Program-made: the position numbers and the translations under genes
The notes under the pieces: model-generated
Seen by the model: the letters and a program-made list of their open reading frames with translations, nothing else
What the model was told of the DNA's origin: nothing
Database searches by the model: none
Shown here: piece after piece, positions 20,048-28,379 of the stretch
How positions within the stretch are numbered: the stretch's first letter is position 1
Layout of the letters: every line of letters starts with the position of its first letter
Origin: Streptomyces violaceoruber
Lineage (GTDB): Bacteria > Actinomycetota > Actinomycetes > Streptomycetales > Streptomycetaceae
Length of the DNA: 64,000 nt
Direction of reading: 5' to 3'
NCBI RefSeq assembly: GCF_033406955.1
Contig: NZ_CP137734.1
Span: 1,736,001 to 1,800,000, forward strand

Positions 20048-20866
20048 ATGGGCACGACGACACGGAGGAACGCCTCCGCGATGAAGATGGTGGGCGCGCT
20101 GCTCGCCCTCTACCGGCAGGCGGCGGGGCACACCCAGCGGTCCCTGGGCGAGCGCTTCGTCATCGGCGAGCAGCAGATCGCCTCGATCGAACAGGGCCGC
20201 CGCCCGCTGAAGCGGGATCTCGCCGAGCAGCTCGACGAACTCCTCGGGACCAAGGGGGCGTTGTCGACCGCGCTGAGCAAGATGCCGGAGGTGGATCTGG
20301 TCCCGCTGTGGGCGGAGGAGTTCCTGGACCGGGAGCGGGAGGCCATCGCCATCTCCTCCTACGAGAACCAGGTGCTGCCGGGTCTGCTCCAGACGGAGGC
20401 GTACGCGTGGGCGGTGTTCCGCAGCCGCGTGCCCTTCTACGACGAGGACACGATCGCCCGACTGGCGGCGGCACGCATCGAGCGGCAGGGAATCCTTCAG
20501 GGCAAGGAGCCGCCGATCACGTGCTTCGTCGTGTGGGAGCCGGTCGTTCGGGCACCGATCGGTGGGCGGACCGTGTGGCGCGAGCAGCTACAGCGTCTGC
20601 GCGCATGCTCAGAGCTGCCGGGGCTCATGTTGCAGGTCCTGCCTCAGGACCGGACGAGTCACGCAGGGCTGAACGGGCCGTTCGTGCTGCTGGAGACACC
20701 CGAGCACCAACGGCTCGCCTACACGGAGAATCAGCGCGGCAGTCAACTCATCGCCGACGCCGATGAGGTGGCGATCCTTACGCAGAAATGTGCGATGCTG
20801 CGGTCTCAGGCCCTCACCCCCGAGGACACGAGGGATCTGCTGGACCGTCTCCTAGGAGAGCAATGA
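20048..20866 (+). CDS. XRE-family regulator with DUF5753 domain (WhiJ-like)
   Basis: The 272-residue protein has an N-terminal XRE helix-turn-helix (QRSLGERFVIGEQQIASIEQG, roughly 31-51). A DUF5753 region follows, recognisable by ENQVLPGLLQTEAYA near 105 and LQVLPQDRTSHAG near 195. In Streptomyces such regulators pair with DUF397 proteins and influence development and antibiotic production. GGGGAG precedes the ATG. Its TGA overlaps the next ATG (ATGA), coupling it to the DUF397 partner. Confidence 0.92.
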   Translation: MGTTTRRNASAMKMVGALLALYRQAAGHTQRSLGERFVIGEQQIASIEQGRRPLKRDLAEQLDELLGTKGALSTALSKMPEVDLVPLWAEEFLDREREAIAISSYENQVLPGLLQTEAYAWAVFRSRVPFYDEDTIARLAAARIERQGILQGKEPPITCFVVWEPVVRAPIGGRTVWREQLQRLRACSELPGLMLQVLPQDRTSHAGLNGPFVLLETPEHQRLAYTENQRGSQLIADADEVAILTQKCAMLRSQALTPEDTRDLLDRLLGEQ

Positions 20867-21096
20867 GCAGCACCGCACTTCGGTGGTTCAAGTCGAGCTA
20901 CAGCGGCAGCGAGGGCGGCAACTGCATCGAAGTCGCATACGAGTGGTTCAAGTCGAGCTACAGCGGCGACGAAGGCGGCAACTGCGTCGAGGTCGCCCAA
21001 GAGCCCACCGCCGTCCACATCCGCGACTCCAAAGCCCCGCAGGGACACGTCACCGTCGGACCAGACGCCTGGGCCGCGTTCCTCGGGGCACGGTGA
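20863..21096 (+). CDS. DUF397 protein with a tandemly duplicated core
   Basis: The 77-residue protein carries the DUF397 signature twice. WFKSSYSGSEGGNCIEVA starts at 20884 and WFKSSYSGDEGGNCVEVA at 20944, exactly 60 bp later. The second copy continues into the usual ending (VHIRDSK, then AWAAFLGA). Normal DUF397 proteins have one copy and about 60 residues. They work with the upstream XRE regulator, apparently as its antagonist or partner. AGGAGAG precedes the ATG. The last 47 bp overlap the convergent carboxylesterase gene. Confidence 0.9.
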   Translation: MSSTALRWFKSSYSGSEGGNCIEVAYEWFKSSYSGDEGGNCVEVAQEPTAVHIRDSKAPQGHVTVGPDAWAAFLGAR

Positions 21097-22558
21097 CGTC
21101 GGCCTTCCACAGGTCGTACTCGGGGTCGAGCGGGCCGTAGGCCGTGTGCGGGGCGCCGTCTCCGAAGACCCGGACGGGATGTGCGGCGTCCCACGCCTGC
21201 CACCCGGGGTCGCCGGTCTCCGCGAACCGCACCCACGCCCCGTGCATCGCGTCGGCCAGCTCCTGCGGCGCCCCCTCGCCGGCGAGCCTGCGTGCGTCGG
21301 GGCCGTCGCCGGAGTCGAAGACGAAGCCCAGCTCCAGGGCGTGGCAGGCGCCGAGGTCGGGCAGGTTGGACGGCCAGGCGAACTCGTAGACGTGCGAAGA
21401 GCCGGGCCGCGCGTCGGCGACGCGGTGCATCGGGATGCGCAGCAGGTGGTCGGTGACCAGTTGGCCGACGATTTCGGCGGTCCCCGCGCCGGGACGTGCC
21501 GCGCGGTAGCCGCGGACGACCTCGTTGCCGCAGTGGCAGCGGGCGCGGGCACCCGCGAGGGCCACCGCGCCGAGGCGGTCGACGCGTTCGACCAGGCCGC
21601 CGGGGACCAGCCAGAGCCGGTACTCGTCGCGGGTCCAGCCCATCATGAGGTCGACGCCCGGTGCCGCGTCGCCGTCGACGAGCGCCTCCAGCGGGTCGCG
21701 GGGCAGCACGTCGCCGTCGACGACCAGGCCGAACCCGGGGCCGCCGAGTACGGGGCTGCTGAAGCGCCCCACCTCGGCCTGGGCGCGCAGCAGCTGGTCG
21801 CGGTCGGCGGCGGCGAAGGCCTCGGCGGTGGCGGGGATCTTCAGGCGGGAGGCCATGCGGCGGACCATGCGCCGCACCTTGTCGCGGTCGGCGGCCTCGG
21901 GTGCGCCGCTCTGGAGCACGGCCTGCCGGAAGAGCCCCCGGGCCCGCGGGGCGGCGAGGAGCGCGCCGGTGCTGATGGCGCCCGCGGACTGGCCGGCGAC
22001 GGTGACCCGGTCGGGGTCGCCGCCGAAGGCCGCGATGTTGGCCCGCACCCACTGGAGGGCGGCGATCTGGTCGCGCAGGCCGGCGTTGGCGGGGGCGTCC
22101 GGGAACAGTCCGTAGCCCTCCACACCCAGTCGGTAGTTGACCGACACGCAGACCACGCCGTCCCGGGCGAAGGTGCTGCCGTCGTAGACCGGTACGGCGG
22201 AGGAGCCCCTGGTCAGCGCACCGCCGTGCAGCCAGACCAGGACCGGCAGGCGGGCGCCGGGGCCGGGCTCGGGGGTCCAGACGTTGAGGTTGAGGCAGTC
22301 GTCGCCGGGGATCGCCGGGTCGGACAGGTACCGGGCGAAGGCCTCGGAGTACGGCGGTTTGGGGGCCGTGGGGCCGAAGGAGCCCGCGTCGCGGACGCCG
22401 TCCCAGGGCTCGGGGGGCAGGGGCGGGCGGAAGCGGCCCGGTCCGAAGGGGGGCGCCGCGTAGGGGATGCCGCGAAAGACGGCGACATCGTGCTCGTACC
22501 TGCCGCCCACCGCGCCGTGAACCGTCCTGACCACGGGGTTCGTCTGGCCTGACCGCAT
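21050..22558 (-). CDS. Type-B carboxylesterase
   Basis: The 502-residue alpha/beta-hydrolase has the carboxylesterase_B hallmarks: the oxyanion-hole HGGAL, nucleophile elbow GQSAG (near residue 185) and DCLNLNVW upstream. The catalytic His is probably in DLGACHALELGFVF near residue 400. No signal peptide is seen, so it is likely cytoplasmic and hydrolyses short-chain or aromatic esters. The ATG at 22558 is chosen because the protein aligns from the first residues (VVRTVHGAVGG). Its 3' end overlaps the DUF397 gene by 47 bp on the opposite strand. Confidence 0.9.
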   Translation of the reverse strand: MRSGQTNPVVRTVHGAVGGRYEHDVAVFRGIPYAAPPFGPGRFRPPLPPEPWDGVRDAGSFGPTAPKPPYSEAFARYLSDPAIPGDDCLNLNVWTPEPGPGARLPVLVWLHGGALTRGSSAVPVYDGSTFARDGVVCVSVNYRLGVEGYGLFPDAPANAGLRDQIAALQWVRANIAAFGGDPDRVTVAGQSAGAISTGALLAAPRARGLFRQAVLQSGAPEAADRDKVRRMVRRMASRLKIPATAEAFAAADRDQLLRAQAEVGRFSSPVLGGPGFGLVVDGDVLPRDPLEALVDGDAAPGVDLMMGWTRDEYRLWLVPGGLVERVDRLGAVALAGARARCHCGNEVVRGYRAARPGAGTAEIVGQLVTDHLLRIPMHRVADARPGSSHVYEFAWPSNLPDLGACHALELGFVFDSGDGPDARRLAGEGAPQELADAMHGAWVRFAETGDPGWQAWDAAHPVRVFGDGAPHTAYGPLDPEYDLWKADVTVPRGTRPRRLVRR

Positions 22559-22700
22559 GCGCCCACCAGCCCTTCGCCGCACTCTCGTACCGCTCAACGC
22601 ATAGCGCCGCGCGACCGGGGATCTATTCCGGGAGGCCCCCGTCGCCACGACTGGGGGACAATGGAGACGACACACGCGATGCGCGACCGAGGAGGCTGCC

Positions 22701-23015
22701 GTGACGGACGCACCCGTGAGGATCGCCGAGGCCGACGGGCAGCACGCGGTGCTGGCCTTCTCCGGGGACCTGGACGCGCCCGCGCTGGTCGTGCTGGAGG
22801 AACTGCTCCTCGACCCGCGGCTGCGGGAGCCGAGGGCCTGGACCCTGGAGATGAGCGGCCTGGACCACATCGACCTGGCCTGCGCCTACGCGCTGCTGCG
22901 GACGGTGACCCGCGCACCGGAGCCGGTCGCCCTCACCATCCGCGGTGCCCGCCCGGCCGTCCACCGGACGCTGCGGCAGGCCGGTCTGGACACGGTGGCC
23001 GCCTTCACGGCGTAA
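22701..23015 (+). CDS. STAS-domain protein (anti-sigma factor antagonist-like)
   Basis: The 104-residue protein has the STAS fold pattern: VLAFSGDLDAPAL, then LEMSGLDHIDLACAYALLR, then LTIRGARPAVHRTLRQAGL. In canonical SpoIIAA/RsbV proteins the loop after the aspartate has a phosphorylatable Ser (D-S/T). Here the loop is LDHIDLACA with no obvious Ser/Thr, so it may not be phosphorylated. The GTG is preceded by GAGGAGG 5-6 nt upstream, a strong start. It is divergent from the carboxylesterase. Confidence 0.85.
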   Translation: MTDAPVRIAEADGQHAVLAFSGDLDAPALVVLEELLLDPRLREPRAWTLEMSGLDHIDLACAYALLRTVTRAPEPVALTIRGARPAVHRTLRQAGLDTVAAFTA

Positions 23016-23036
23016 CCGGGGCGCCGGGGCGCCGGG

Positions 23037-23690
23037 TCAGCCGCCCACGTCCACGTGGTTGTCGGGTGCCCCGTCGCCGAACGGGGGCAGGTCGCCGCGC
23101 TCGACCGGCGTGGCGGGGGCGGGTTCGGCGGAGGGCAGGAGGCGGTCGGTCTCGGCGGCGTCGGGGCGGTGCGCGGCGAGGGCGGCCGCGCGCAGGACGT
23201 CGCGCGGTACGGCGTCCTGCTCGGCGGAGACGCGTACGACGTGCCCCTCCTCGGGCAGCGCGTACTCGTGGCGTCCGGCACCGGTGCGGTACCAGGCCTT
23301 GCCGTCGCGCTCGCAGGTGGTGTGCTCGCCGGGTATGTCGCCGACGGGCTGCTCGGGGCAGGTGCCGACCGTGATCGTGCCCCGGTCGACGGCGAGCCGC
23401 AGCAGCGCGTTGGTCCCGCCGTCGACCCAGGTGGCGGAGAAGCCCTCGTCGCCGAGGACGCCTACGGACTGCTGGGCTAGGGTGAAACCGGGGGCCTCGG
23501 TGACGTAGACCAGTTCGGGGGCCACACCCATCGCCTGGGCGCGGGAGGCGAGTTCGCCGGTGCCGGGGGCCGCGGCCGGGGCGGAGGCGGGGCCGGACGG
23601 ACCGGCGTCGCCCGCCTTCTCGGAGCCGCAGGCAGTGAGCAGCAGCGGGGCCAGCACCAGCACCGGCAGGACACGCGCGTGACGAATCAT
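23037..23690 (-). CDS. Secreted lipoprotein of unknown function
   Basis: The 217-residue protein begins with a lipoprotein signal: basic MIRHAR, a hydrophobic core and lipobox LTAC with Cys about residue 20. A Gly/Ala/Pro linker (residues about 25-45) leads to a small domain with one cysteine pair (GTCPEQP and TTCERD). It should be anchored outside the membrane. I recognise no named family. It converges on the STAS gene with a 21-bp gap. Confidence 0.82.
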   Translation of the reverse strand: MIRHARVLPVLVLAPLLLTACGSEKAGDAGPSGPASAPAAAPGTGELASRAQAMGVAPELVYVTEAPGFTLAQQSVGVLGDEGFSATWVDGGTNALLRLAVDRGTITVGTCPEQPVGDIPGEHTTCERDGKAWYRTGAGRHEYALPEEGHVVRVSAEQDAVPRDVLRAAALAAHRPDAAETDRLLPSAEPAPATPVERGDLPPFGDGAPDNHVDVGG

Positions 23691-23784
23691 GCGGTCATCC
23701 TGCCGTACGGGCGTTCCCTCCGGGGGGCCGCTCACGCCGTCTGTCCACACCCGGCCGCGCGCCGAGCAGCCTGTGCGGCATCCG

Positions 23785-23790
23785 TATGCT
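23785..23790 (+). promoter_or_regulatory. -10 box of leaderless TPR gene promoter
   Basis: TATGCT ends 7 nt before the ATG at 23798, and there is no Shine-Dalgarno sequence. This supports both that start and a leaderless mRNA. Confidence 0.45.
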
Positions 23791-23797
23791 CCCGGGC

Positions 23798-24628
23798 ATG
23801 AGACTCTTCCGGTCGCGCGGCCGAAGCGACGCCGAACGAATGACGGGAACACCTGTGGCTGAGGCCAAGGCCCTTTATGAGGCCGGGCGTTACGCCGAGG
23901 CGGAAGCCGAAGCCCGGGCTGTGAGCCGATCGCGGCCACGCGACGACGCGTACGGAGCCGTGGCGCTGAACATCGCCGCGATCGCGACGGGTGCCCAAGG
24001 CCGCCACACCGAGGCTCTCGCCACCTATGACGAAGCGCTGCCGGTCTTCGGCAGGATATTCGGAGCCGATCACTGGCTGACCTTGAAGTTGCGCTCGGAC
24101 CGCGCCCAGCAGATGACCTCGCTGGGCCGGCACGCCGAGTGCGAGGCGGAATGCACTGCCGTCGTCCGGGCCGCGGTGCGCGGAACCGGGCCGGAGATGG
24201 CCCGCCTGGCAGCGGCCGCCCGAAACGGACTGGTCTTCGCCCTCAATGCGCAGGGGCGACACCAGGAGGCGGAGGCGCTCGCCCGCGAGGCCCTGGCCGC
24301 CCATCGCGAGCGTGACCCGATGTCCTTGGTCCTGCGACTCGGTCTGGCTCGCAGCCTCAACGGCCAGGCCCGCCACGAAGACGCCCTCACCGAGGCACGG
24401 GGCGCCGAAAAGCTGCACCGCTCGCTTCCCGACCACCAGCGCCTTCCAGAAGCGGGCGCCGTCGAACTGGCCCTCGCCACTGCCCTGTTCGGGTTGCGAC
24501 GCGTTCCCGAGGCCCATCGCCAGGCCGCAGTCGCTCACGATGCCTGCCTGGCCTCCTTCGGCCCGGACCACCGCCGCACCGTCGAAGCCCGAACGCTGCT
24601 CGAGCGCATCGACGGCACTCGACCGTAG
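23798..24628 (+). CDS. TPR-repeat protein
   Basis: The 276-residue soluble protein is built of helical TPR-like repeats (EAKALYEAGRYAEAEAEARA, ALATYDEALPVF, FALNAQGRHQEAEALAREAL, LLERI at the end). The repeat style matches the Streptomyces tetratricopeptide proteins related to NB-ARC-type regulators, but there is no ATPase domain here. It probably mediates protein-protein contact. The start at 23798 is chosen from the -10 spacing; ATGs at 23786 and 23840 are alternatives. Confidence 0.8.
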   Translation: MRLFRSRGRSDAERMTGTPVAEAKALYEAGRYAEAEAEARAVSRSRPRDDAYGAVALNIAAIATGAQGRHTEALATYDEALPVFGRIFGADHWLTLKLRSDRAQQMTSLGRHAECEAECTAVVRAAVRGTGPEMARLAAAARNGLVFALNAQGRHQEAEALAREALAAHRERDPMSLVLRLGLARSLNGQARHEDALTEARGAEKLHRSLPDHQRLPEAGAVELALATALFGLRRVPEAHRQAAVAHDACLASFGPDHRRTVEARTLLERIDGTRP

Positions 24629-24900
24629 GCCGCGGATCTCCCCCGGTCCGAGCAGCGGAACTCCCACCAGGGGCCCTGCAGCAGAGGGCGGGGCAGGCCG
24701 CAAGTCGAGGCGCGGCACAGCCCGCTGGGGATCGTGGCCCTTCGATGCAGTACGCCGCGGATGTCCGGTTCAGAGGGCGAAGTGGCTATTTTTGTAGGAC
24801 ATGTGTTTCCATTACGCCGCTCAAAGATCATTTGCGGCCTGACCCGCCGGGGGGGGAACGACATCGGCGGGTCATGTGCCGAGACCATGAAAGTACGCAC
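24629..24900. other. 272-bp intergenic region with one tiny ORF
   Basis: No gene of normal size is seen. The second half is AT-richer than its surroundings. TAGGAC directly abuts an ATG at 24801 that opens a 13-codon ORF (starts MCFHYAAQ, ends SFAA, TGA at 24842). It could hold the promoter of the secreted protein gene downstream. I found no strong hairpin. Confidence 0.35.
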
Positions 24901-25293
24901 ATGAGAACCACCTGGCATGCCACGGGCATAGCCATGCTGGCCGCCACCGCCGTGCTCCTGGCCACGCCCAACGTCGCCGTCGCGGCCGGTGGGACCAGTC
25001 CCGGGGACACCGAGGCGGAGCGCGCCGTCTCCGGTCTGCCGGAGGCGGTCGCCCGGCTCAGGACACACCCGATCGCCGGAGCCGAGAGCGTCGACGCGGC
25101 ACAGACCGCCGCGCGGATGCAAGACCACCGGGTCGAGGTCCTGCAGATGCGCACCGAGACAGACACCGTCTTCGCCAAGACCGCGAAGCCGATCCAGACC
25201 TACGCCAAGCGCCGCAAGTTGACGTCGGCGCATCGCAAGGCGGTCGCGGCCCTGCTGGGCATCCCGGCCCTGAAGAAGGCATGCAGGTTCTGA
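24901..25293 (+). CDS. Small secreted protein
   Basis: The 130-residue protein has a clear Sec signal peptide (MRTTWHATG, then a hydrophobic core ending near VAVAA-GG at residue 30). The mature region is mostly helical and rich in Ala, Thr and Arg, with a single cysteine at the third residue from the end (KKACRF). No known family was recognised. GAAAG lies upstream of the ATG. It is followed 13 bp later by a small membrane protein gene on the same strand, so the two may form an operon. Confidence 0.72.
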   Translation: MRTTWHATGIAMLAATAVLLATPNVAVAAGGTSPGDTEAERAVSGLPEAVARLRTHPIAGAESVDAAQTAARMQDHRVEVLQMRTETDTVFAKTAKPIQTYAKRRKLTSAHRKAVAALLGIPALKKACRF

Positions 25294-25306
25294 TGATGGA
25301 GGACCA

Positions 25307-25636
25307 GTGATTGCGACAGCGGCGATCGTCGCGGACATCGTCCTGATCCTGACGCACCGTGTACGCGCCGTGCCGGACCCGGGGAAGTACGCGCCGTGGC
25401 CGTACATGGCCGTGGGCCTCACGGGATGCGCGGCGGGCTGGCTCGTCGTCGGCCGGCCGGAGGCGGCCTGGGACGACCTGTTCCTGGCGCTGGTCTGCGG
25501 TGTGGTCGTCACCTCCGAGGCCGCGCACGCGGCCCGGGCCCTGTCCGGGCGCCCCTGGGTGGGCTGGGCGACGGCCCTGGTGAGTGGAGCGGCGGCGGCC
25601 ACCTGGCTCCTGCCGGACCCTCTGCCCTTCACCTGA
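25307..25636 (+). CDS. Small membrane protein
   Basis: The 109-residue protein has three hydrophobic segments (IATAAIVADIVLIL at the N-terminus, MAVGLTGCAAGWLVV, and two short Ala/Val helices after residue 65). It has no recognised domain. The GTG start has GGAGGACCA immediately upstream, a strong ribosome site. It is probably co-transcribed with the secreted protein gene before it. A strong hairpin 50 bp downstream likely ends the transcript. Confidence 0.7.
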   Translation: MIATAAIVADIVLILTHRVRAVPDPGKYAPWPYMAVGLTGCAAGWLVVGRPEAAWDDLFLALVCGVVVTSEAAHAARALSGRPWVGWATALVSGAAAATWLLPDPLPFT

Positions 25637-25685
25637 CACCCCACTCCCGGCCATACGGCTGTACGGCCGGACAAGCCCGCACGGC

Positions 25686-25721
25686 GGCGGCCGGCCACGG
25701 AGCACTCTGTGGCCGGCCGCC
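25686..25721. terminator. 13-bp hairpin between convergent genes
   Basis: GGCGGCCGGCCAC (25686-25698) and GTGGCCGGCCGCC (25709-25721) are perfect inverted repeats around a 10-nt loop. The hairpin lies between two convergent genes, so it is probably a bidirectional terminator. It has no U-tract, as is common in Streptomyces. Confidence 0.65.
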
Positions 25722-25832
25722 CCCAGGCAGGGCTTGGGGTTGCGGGGGGTGTCGGTCGCACAGAGGTGCGCGTGCACCGCGCCGAAGTCCTCGACTGAGG
25801 TTCATCTCCAGTCGAGGGGTCGCGCAGGCCGG

Positions 25833-26162
25833 CTAAGGCTGGTGGGCGGCGGCGTCCTTCGTCAGCTTCACGGCCTGGCGCAGGCTGAGACCGGGGGCCG
25901 CCTCGCGCAGCGCCTTGACGGCGCGGACGGAGTCGACGGGGCCCTCGTGACCGGCCGCGGCGAGGCGTTCGCGGACCCAGCGGGCGTGGAGCTCCGCGTC
26001 GGGGGCCGCGGCGGCCTGCGCGACCAGGGCCGCGGCGCGCTCCAGTCCGGGCCGTTCTTCGGGCGTCGCCTCGGCGAGGGCCTGGCGGATGCCGTGAGCG
26101 ACGACGTCCGTGTCGCGCAGGACGAGGACGTTGAGTTCCGGTGGGGCGAGTCGTCCGAACAT
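25833..26162 (-). CDS. Small protein with ribosomal L7/L12 C-terminal-like segment
   Basis: The 109-residue protein ends in SVRAVKALREAAPGLSLRQAVKLTKDAA. That pattern strongly resembles the C-terminal domain of ribosomal protein L7/L12, where the helix contacts translation factors. The N-terminal half (LNVLVLRDTDVVAHGIRQAL) is different and lacks the L12 dimerisation domain. It is therefore not the ribosomal protein itself. Streptomyces genomes carry several such small L7/L12-like proteins of unknown role. The ATG at 26162 is selected over a longer frame. Confidence 0.65.
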   Translation of the reverse strand: MFGRLAPPELNVLVLRDTDVVAHGIRQALAEATPEERPGLERAAALVAQAAAAPDAELHARWVRERLAAAGHEGPVDSVRAVKALREAAPGLSLRQAVKLTKDAAAHQP

Positions 26163-26278
26163 ACGGCCATGATCGGCCGTGCACCCGGTCGCGTTCAACG
26201 GACTTGAGGAGCTTCTGAGGCGGGCCGTGCCGCGCCCGGGTGTCCGTTTCCTTCAAGACCGGGTGCGCGCACCCTGCC

Positions 26279-26284
26279 TACGGT
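26279..26284 (+). promoter_or_regulatory. -10 box of leaderless glyoxalase-like gene
   Basis: TACGGT ends 6 nt before the ATG at 26291. No ribosome binding site is present, so the transcript is probably leaderless. Confidence 0.45.
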
Positions 26285-26290
26285 GGCCCC

Positions 26291-26692
26291 ATGACCGCAC
26301 GATTCAACGCCATCGGCCTCGTCGTCTCCGACATGGCCGCGTCCGTGACCTTCTACCGCCGGCTCGGTTTCGCCTTTCCCGAGGGCGCCGGGCAGGCGCC
26401 GCACGCCGAGGCCGAACTGCCGGGCGGGATCCGCCTGTTGCTCGACACCGAGGAGTCCGTCCGCTCCTTCACGCCCGGCTGGGAGCCGCCGGCCGGGGGC
26501 GGGCGGCACTCGCTCGCCCTGCTGTGCGACACGCCCGCGGAGGTGGACGCCCTCTACGCGGAGCTGACCGGCGCCGGGTGCCACGGCGAGCGGGCGCCCT
26601 GGGACGCGTTCTGGGGGCAGCGGTACGCCGTCGTCAACGACCCGGACGGTCACGGCGTCGACCTGTTCGCGCCGCTAGCCGCCGCGCAGTAG
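26291..26692 (+). CDS. Glyoxalase/bleomycin-resistance fold protein (VOC superfamily)
   Basis: The 133-residue protein has paired beta-alpha-beta-beta-beta modules. Landmarks are [20 protein letters not shown] at the start and [15 protein letters not shown] at the end, typical VOC metal-site surroundings. Members bind divalent metal and act on glutathione/mycothiol adducts, aromatic diols or antibiotics; the substrate is not evident. Its 3' end overlaps the convergent AraC gene by 18 bp. Confidence 0.88.
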   Translation: MTARFNAIGLVVSDMAASVTFYRRLGFAFPEGAGQAPHAEAELPGGIRLLLDTEESVRSFTPGWEPPAGGGRHSLALLCDTPAEVDALYAELTGAGCHGERAPWDAFWGQRYAVVNDPDGHGVDLFAPLAAAQ

Positions 26693-27361
26693 CTCGCCGG
26701 GAGCGGCTCCCGCCAACTCCCGTACCTCCCGGGTCAGATGTGCCTGGTCCGCGTAGCCGGTGCGGGCGGCCGTCTCGGCGAGGGGCATGCCGTTCCGGGC
26801 CAGGGCGAGGGCGCGTTGCAGCCGCAGGACGCGGGCCAGCGTCTTGGGGCCGTAGCCGAAGGCCGCCAGGGAGCGGCGGTGCAGGCGCCGGGCTCCGATG
26901 CCGAGCGCGTCGGCGGTCGCGGCGACCGGGCGGCCCGCGTCCAGGGCGGCGACGACCCGGGCAAGCAGCGGGTCCGGGGGCCCGGCCTCGGCGGCACGGG
27001 CCAGCGCGGCCTCGTCCAGGCCGGTCGCCGGGTCGGCGGCGGCGTTCACCCGAGCGGCCAGCCGCCTCGCGCGAGCGGTCGGCCAGAGGTCGGTCAGCTC
27101 GACCCGCCGGTCGCGCAGGGCGTCGGCGGGGACGCCGAGGAGGGCGGGCGCGGTGCCGGGACAGAAGCGGACGCCTGCCCAGGCGCCCGCGCCGCCCTCG
27201 GTGACGTGGGCCCGGGTGTCGGGGCCCGCGACCAGGAGCCGGCCGTCGTACCAGAGCAGATCCATGCAGCCGTCGGGAAGGACCCGTCCGGGGCCTGGCC
27301 CGGACGGCGTGTTGGTCCACACCACCGCCCCGCTCAGCCGGGACGCCCGCTCCGCGTACAC
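26675..27361 (-). CDS. AraC-family regulator (first of two)
   Basis: The 228-residue protein has an N-terminal DUF6597-like sensor region ([25 protein letters not shown]). A C-terminal AraC double helix-turn-helix follows ([20 protein letters not shown], then [13 protein letters not shown]). The GTG start is chosen because TAACCT stands 7 nt upstream, a leaderless arrangement, and no internal start fits better. It begins 11 bp downstream of the second AraC gene's stop codon, so it could also be transcribed with it. Targets may include the convergent glyoxalase-fold gene. Confidence 0.85.
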   Translation of the reverse strand: MYAERASRLSGAVVWTNTPSGPGPGRVLPDGCMDLLWYDGRLLVAGPDTRAHVTEGGAGAWAGVRFCPGTAPALLGVPADALRDRRVELTDLWPTARARRLAARVNAAADPATGLDEAALARAAEAGPPDPLLARVVAALDAGRPVAATADALGIGARRLHRRSLAAFGYGPKTLARVLRLQRALALARNGMPLAETAARTGYADQAHLTREVRELAGAAPGELLRGG

Positions 27362-27368
27362 GCCTGCC

Positions 27369-27374
27369 AGGTTA
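27369..27374 (-). promoter_or_regulatory. -10 box of the first AraC gene
   Basis: TAACCT on the minus strand ends 7 nt before the GTG start; it overlaps the last codons of the upstream AraC gene. Confidence 0.35.
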
Positions 27375-28316
27375 CGCCGGGGCCGGGGCCGGGACCCGGT
27401 ACTCCTGCGGGCTGATGCCGTAGGCCCGTTTGAAGGCGGTGGACAGGGCGAACGCGCTGCCGTAGCCGACCTGGCGGGCGATGGCGCCGAGGGTGTCCTC
27501 GCTGTCGCGCAGCCGGTCGGCGGCCAGGGCGAGGCGCCAGCCGGTGAGGTATCCCATGGGCGGTTCGCCGACCAGGTCGGTGAACCGCCGGGCGAGCGCG
27601 GCACGGGAGACCCCGGCCTCGGCGGCGAGGGACGCGACGGTCCAGGGGTGCGCCGGGTCGTCCTGGAGCAGCCGCAGCGCCCGGCCGACGACCGGGTCGC
27701 CCAGCGCCCGGTACCAGGCGGGTGCCTCGGCCGAGGGCCGGGCGAACCAGGCCCGCAGCGCGGCGATGACCAGCAGGTCCAGGAGCCGGTCCAGGACCAC
27801 CTCCTGGCCCGGCTCGTCCCGCGTGACCTCCGTCATCAGCAGCGGGGTGAGGGGGTTGTCCCACGCCTGGGAGGTGAGGGACAGCAGCGGGGGCAGCGCG
27901 TCGAGGAGGCGGCCGCCGATCTCGCCCCGGACCAGGTAGGTGCCGATGAGGAGGACCGCCTCGCCGTCGGCGCGGTCGCCCCAGGTGCGTACGCCGAGGT
28001 CCATCGAGCCGTTCAGGGGGCGTCCGTCGGGGTAGCTGCACGCGCCGCCCGGCAGGATCACCGCCTGCGGGGCGGTGCCGGGGTCGTCGGCGCAGACGTA
28101 CGGGTCGGGGCCGCGCGCGATGGCCAGGTCCCCGGCCCGCAGCCGCAGCCGCTCCCCCGTGTCCGGCACGATCCAGGCGCCGCCGCGGACCATGAGCATC
28201 ACGGTCAGCGGCGCCCGGTCCTCGACGCGCACGGCCCACGGCGGGTCGAAACAGGCGCGGATCATGAAGGCCCCGCGGGCCCGGGGGCCCTCCAGCAGTC
28301 CGGCGAGTGCGTCCAC
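27372..28316 (-). CDS. AraC-family regulator with cupin sensor (second of two)
   Basis: The 314-residue protein has an N-terminal cupin_6-type sensing domain ([33 protein letters not shown]). The C-terminal AraC DNA-binding domain includes [20 protein letters not shown] and [20 protein letters not shown]. Such regulators commonly control oxidoreductase genes. The GTG start is tentative; an upstream in-frame start at 28352 is possible. It lies 63 bp downstream of cutC on the same strand, and a promoter could fit in that gap. Confidence 0.87.
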   Translation of the reverse strand: MDALAGLLEGPRARGAFMIRACFDPPWAVRVEDRAPLTVMLMVRGGAWIVPDTGERLRLRAGDLAIARGPDPYVCADDPGTAPQAVILPGGACSYPDGRPLNGSMDLGVRTWGDRADGEAVLLIGTYLVRGEIGGRLLDALPPLLSLTSQAWDNPLTPLLMTEVTRDEPGQEVVLDRLLDLLVIAALRAWFARPSAEAPAWYRALGDPVVGRALRLLQDDPAHPWTVASLAAEAGVSRAALARRFTDLVGEPPMGYLTGWRLALAADRLRDSEDTLGAIARQVGYGSAFALSTAFKRAYGISPQEYRVPAPAPA

Positions 28317-28379
28317 GGTGCCAGTGTCCCGGTTCGGCCCGCGGGGCGTCACCGAGGGGTGCCCCGGACCCGGACCTCC

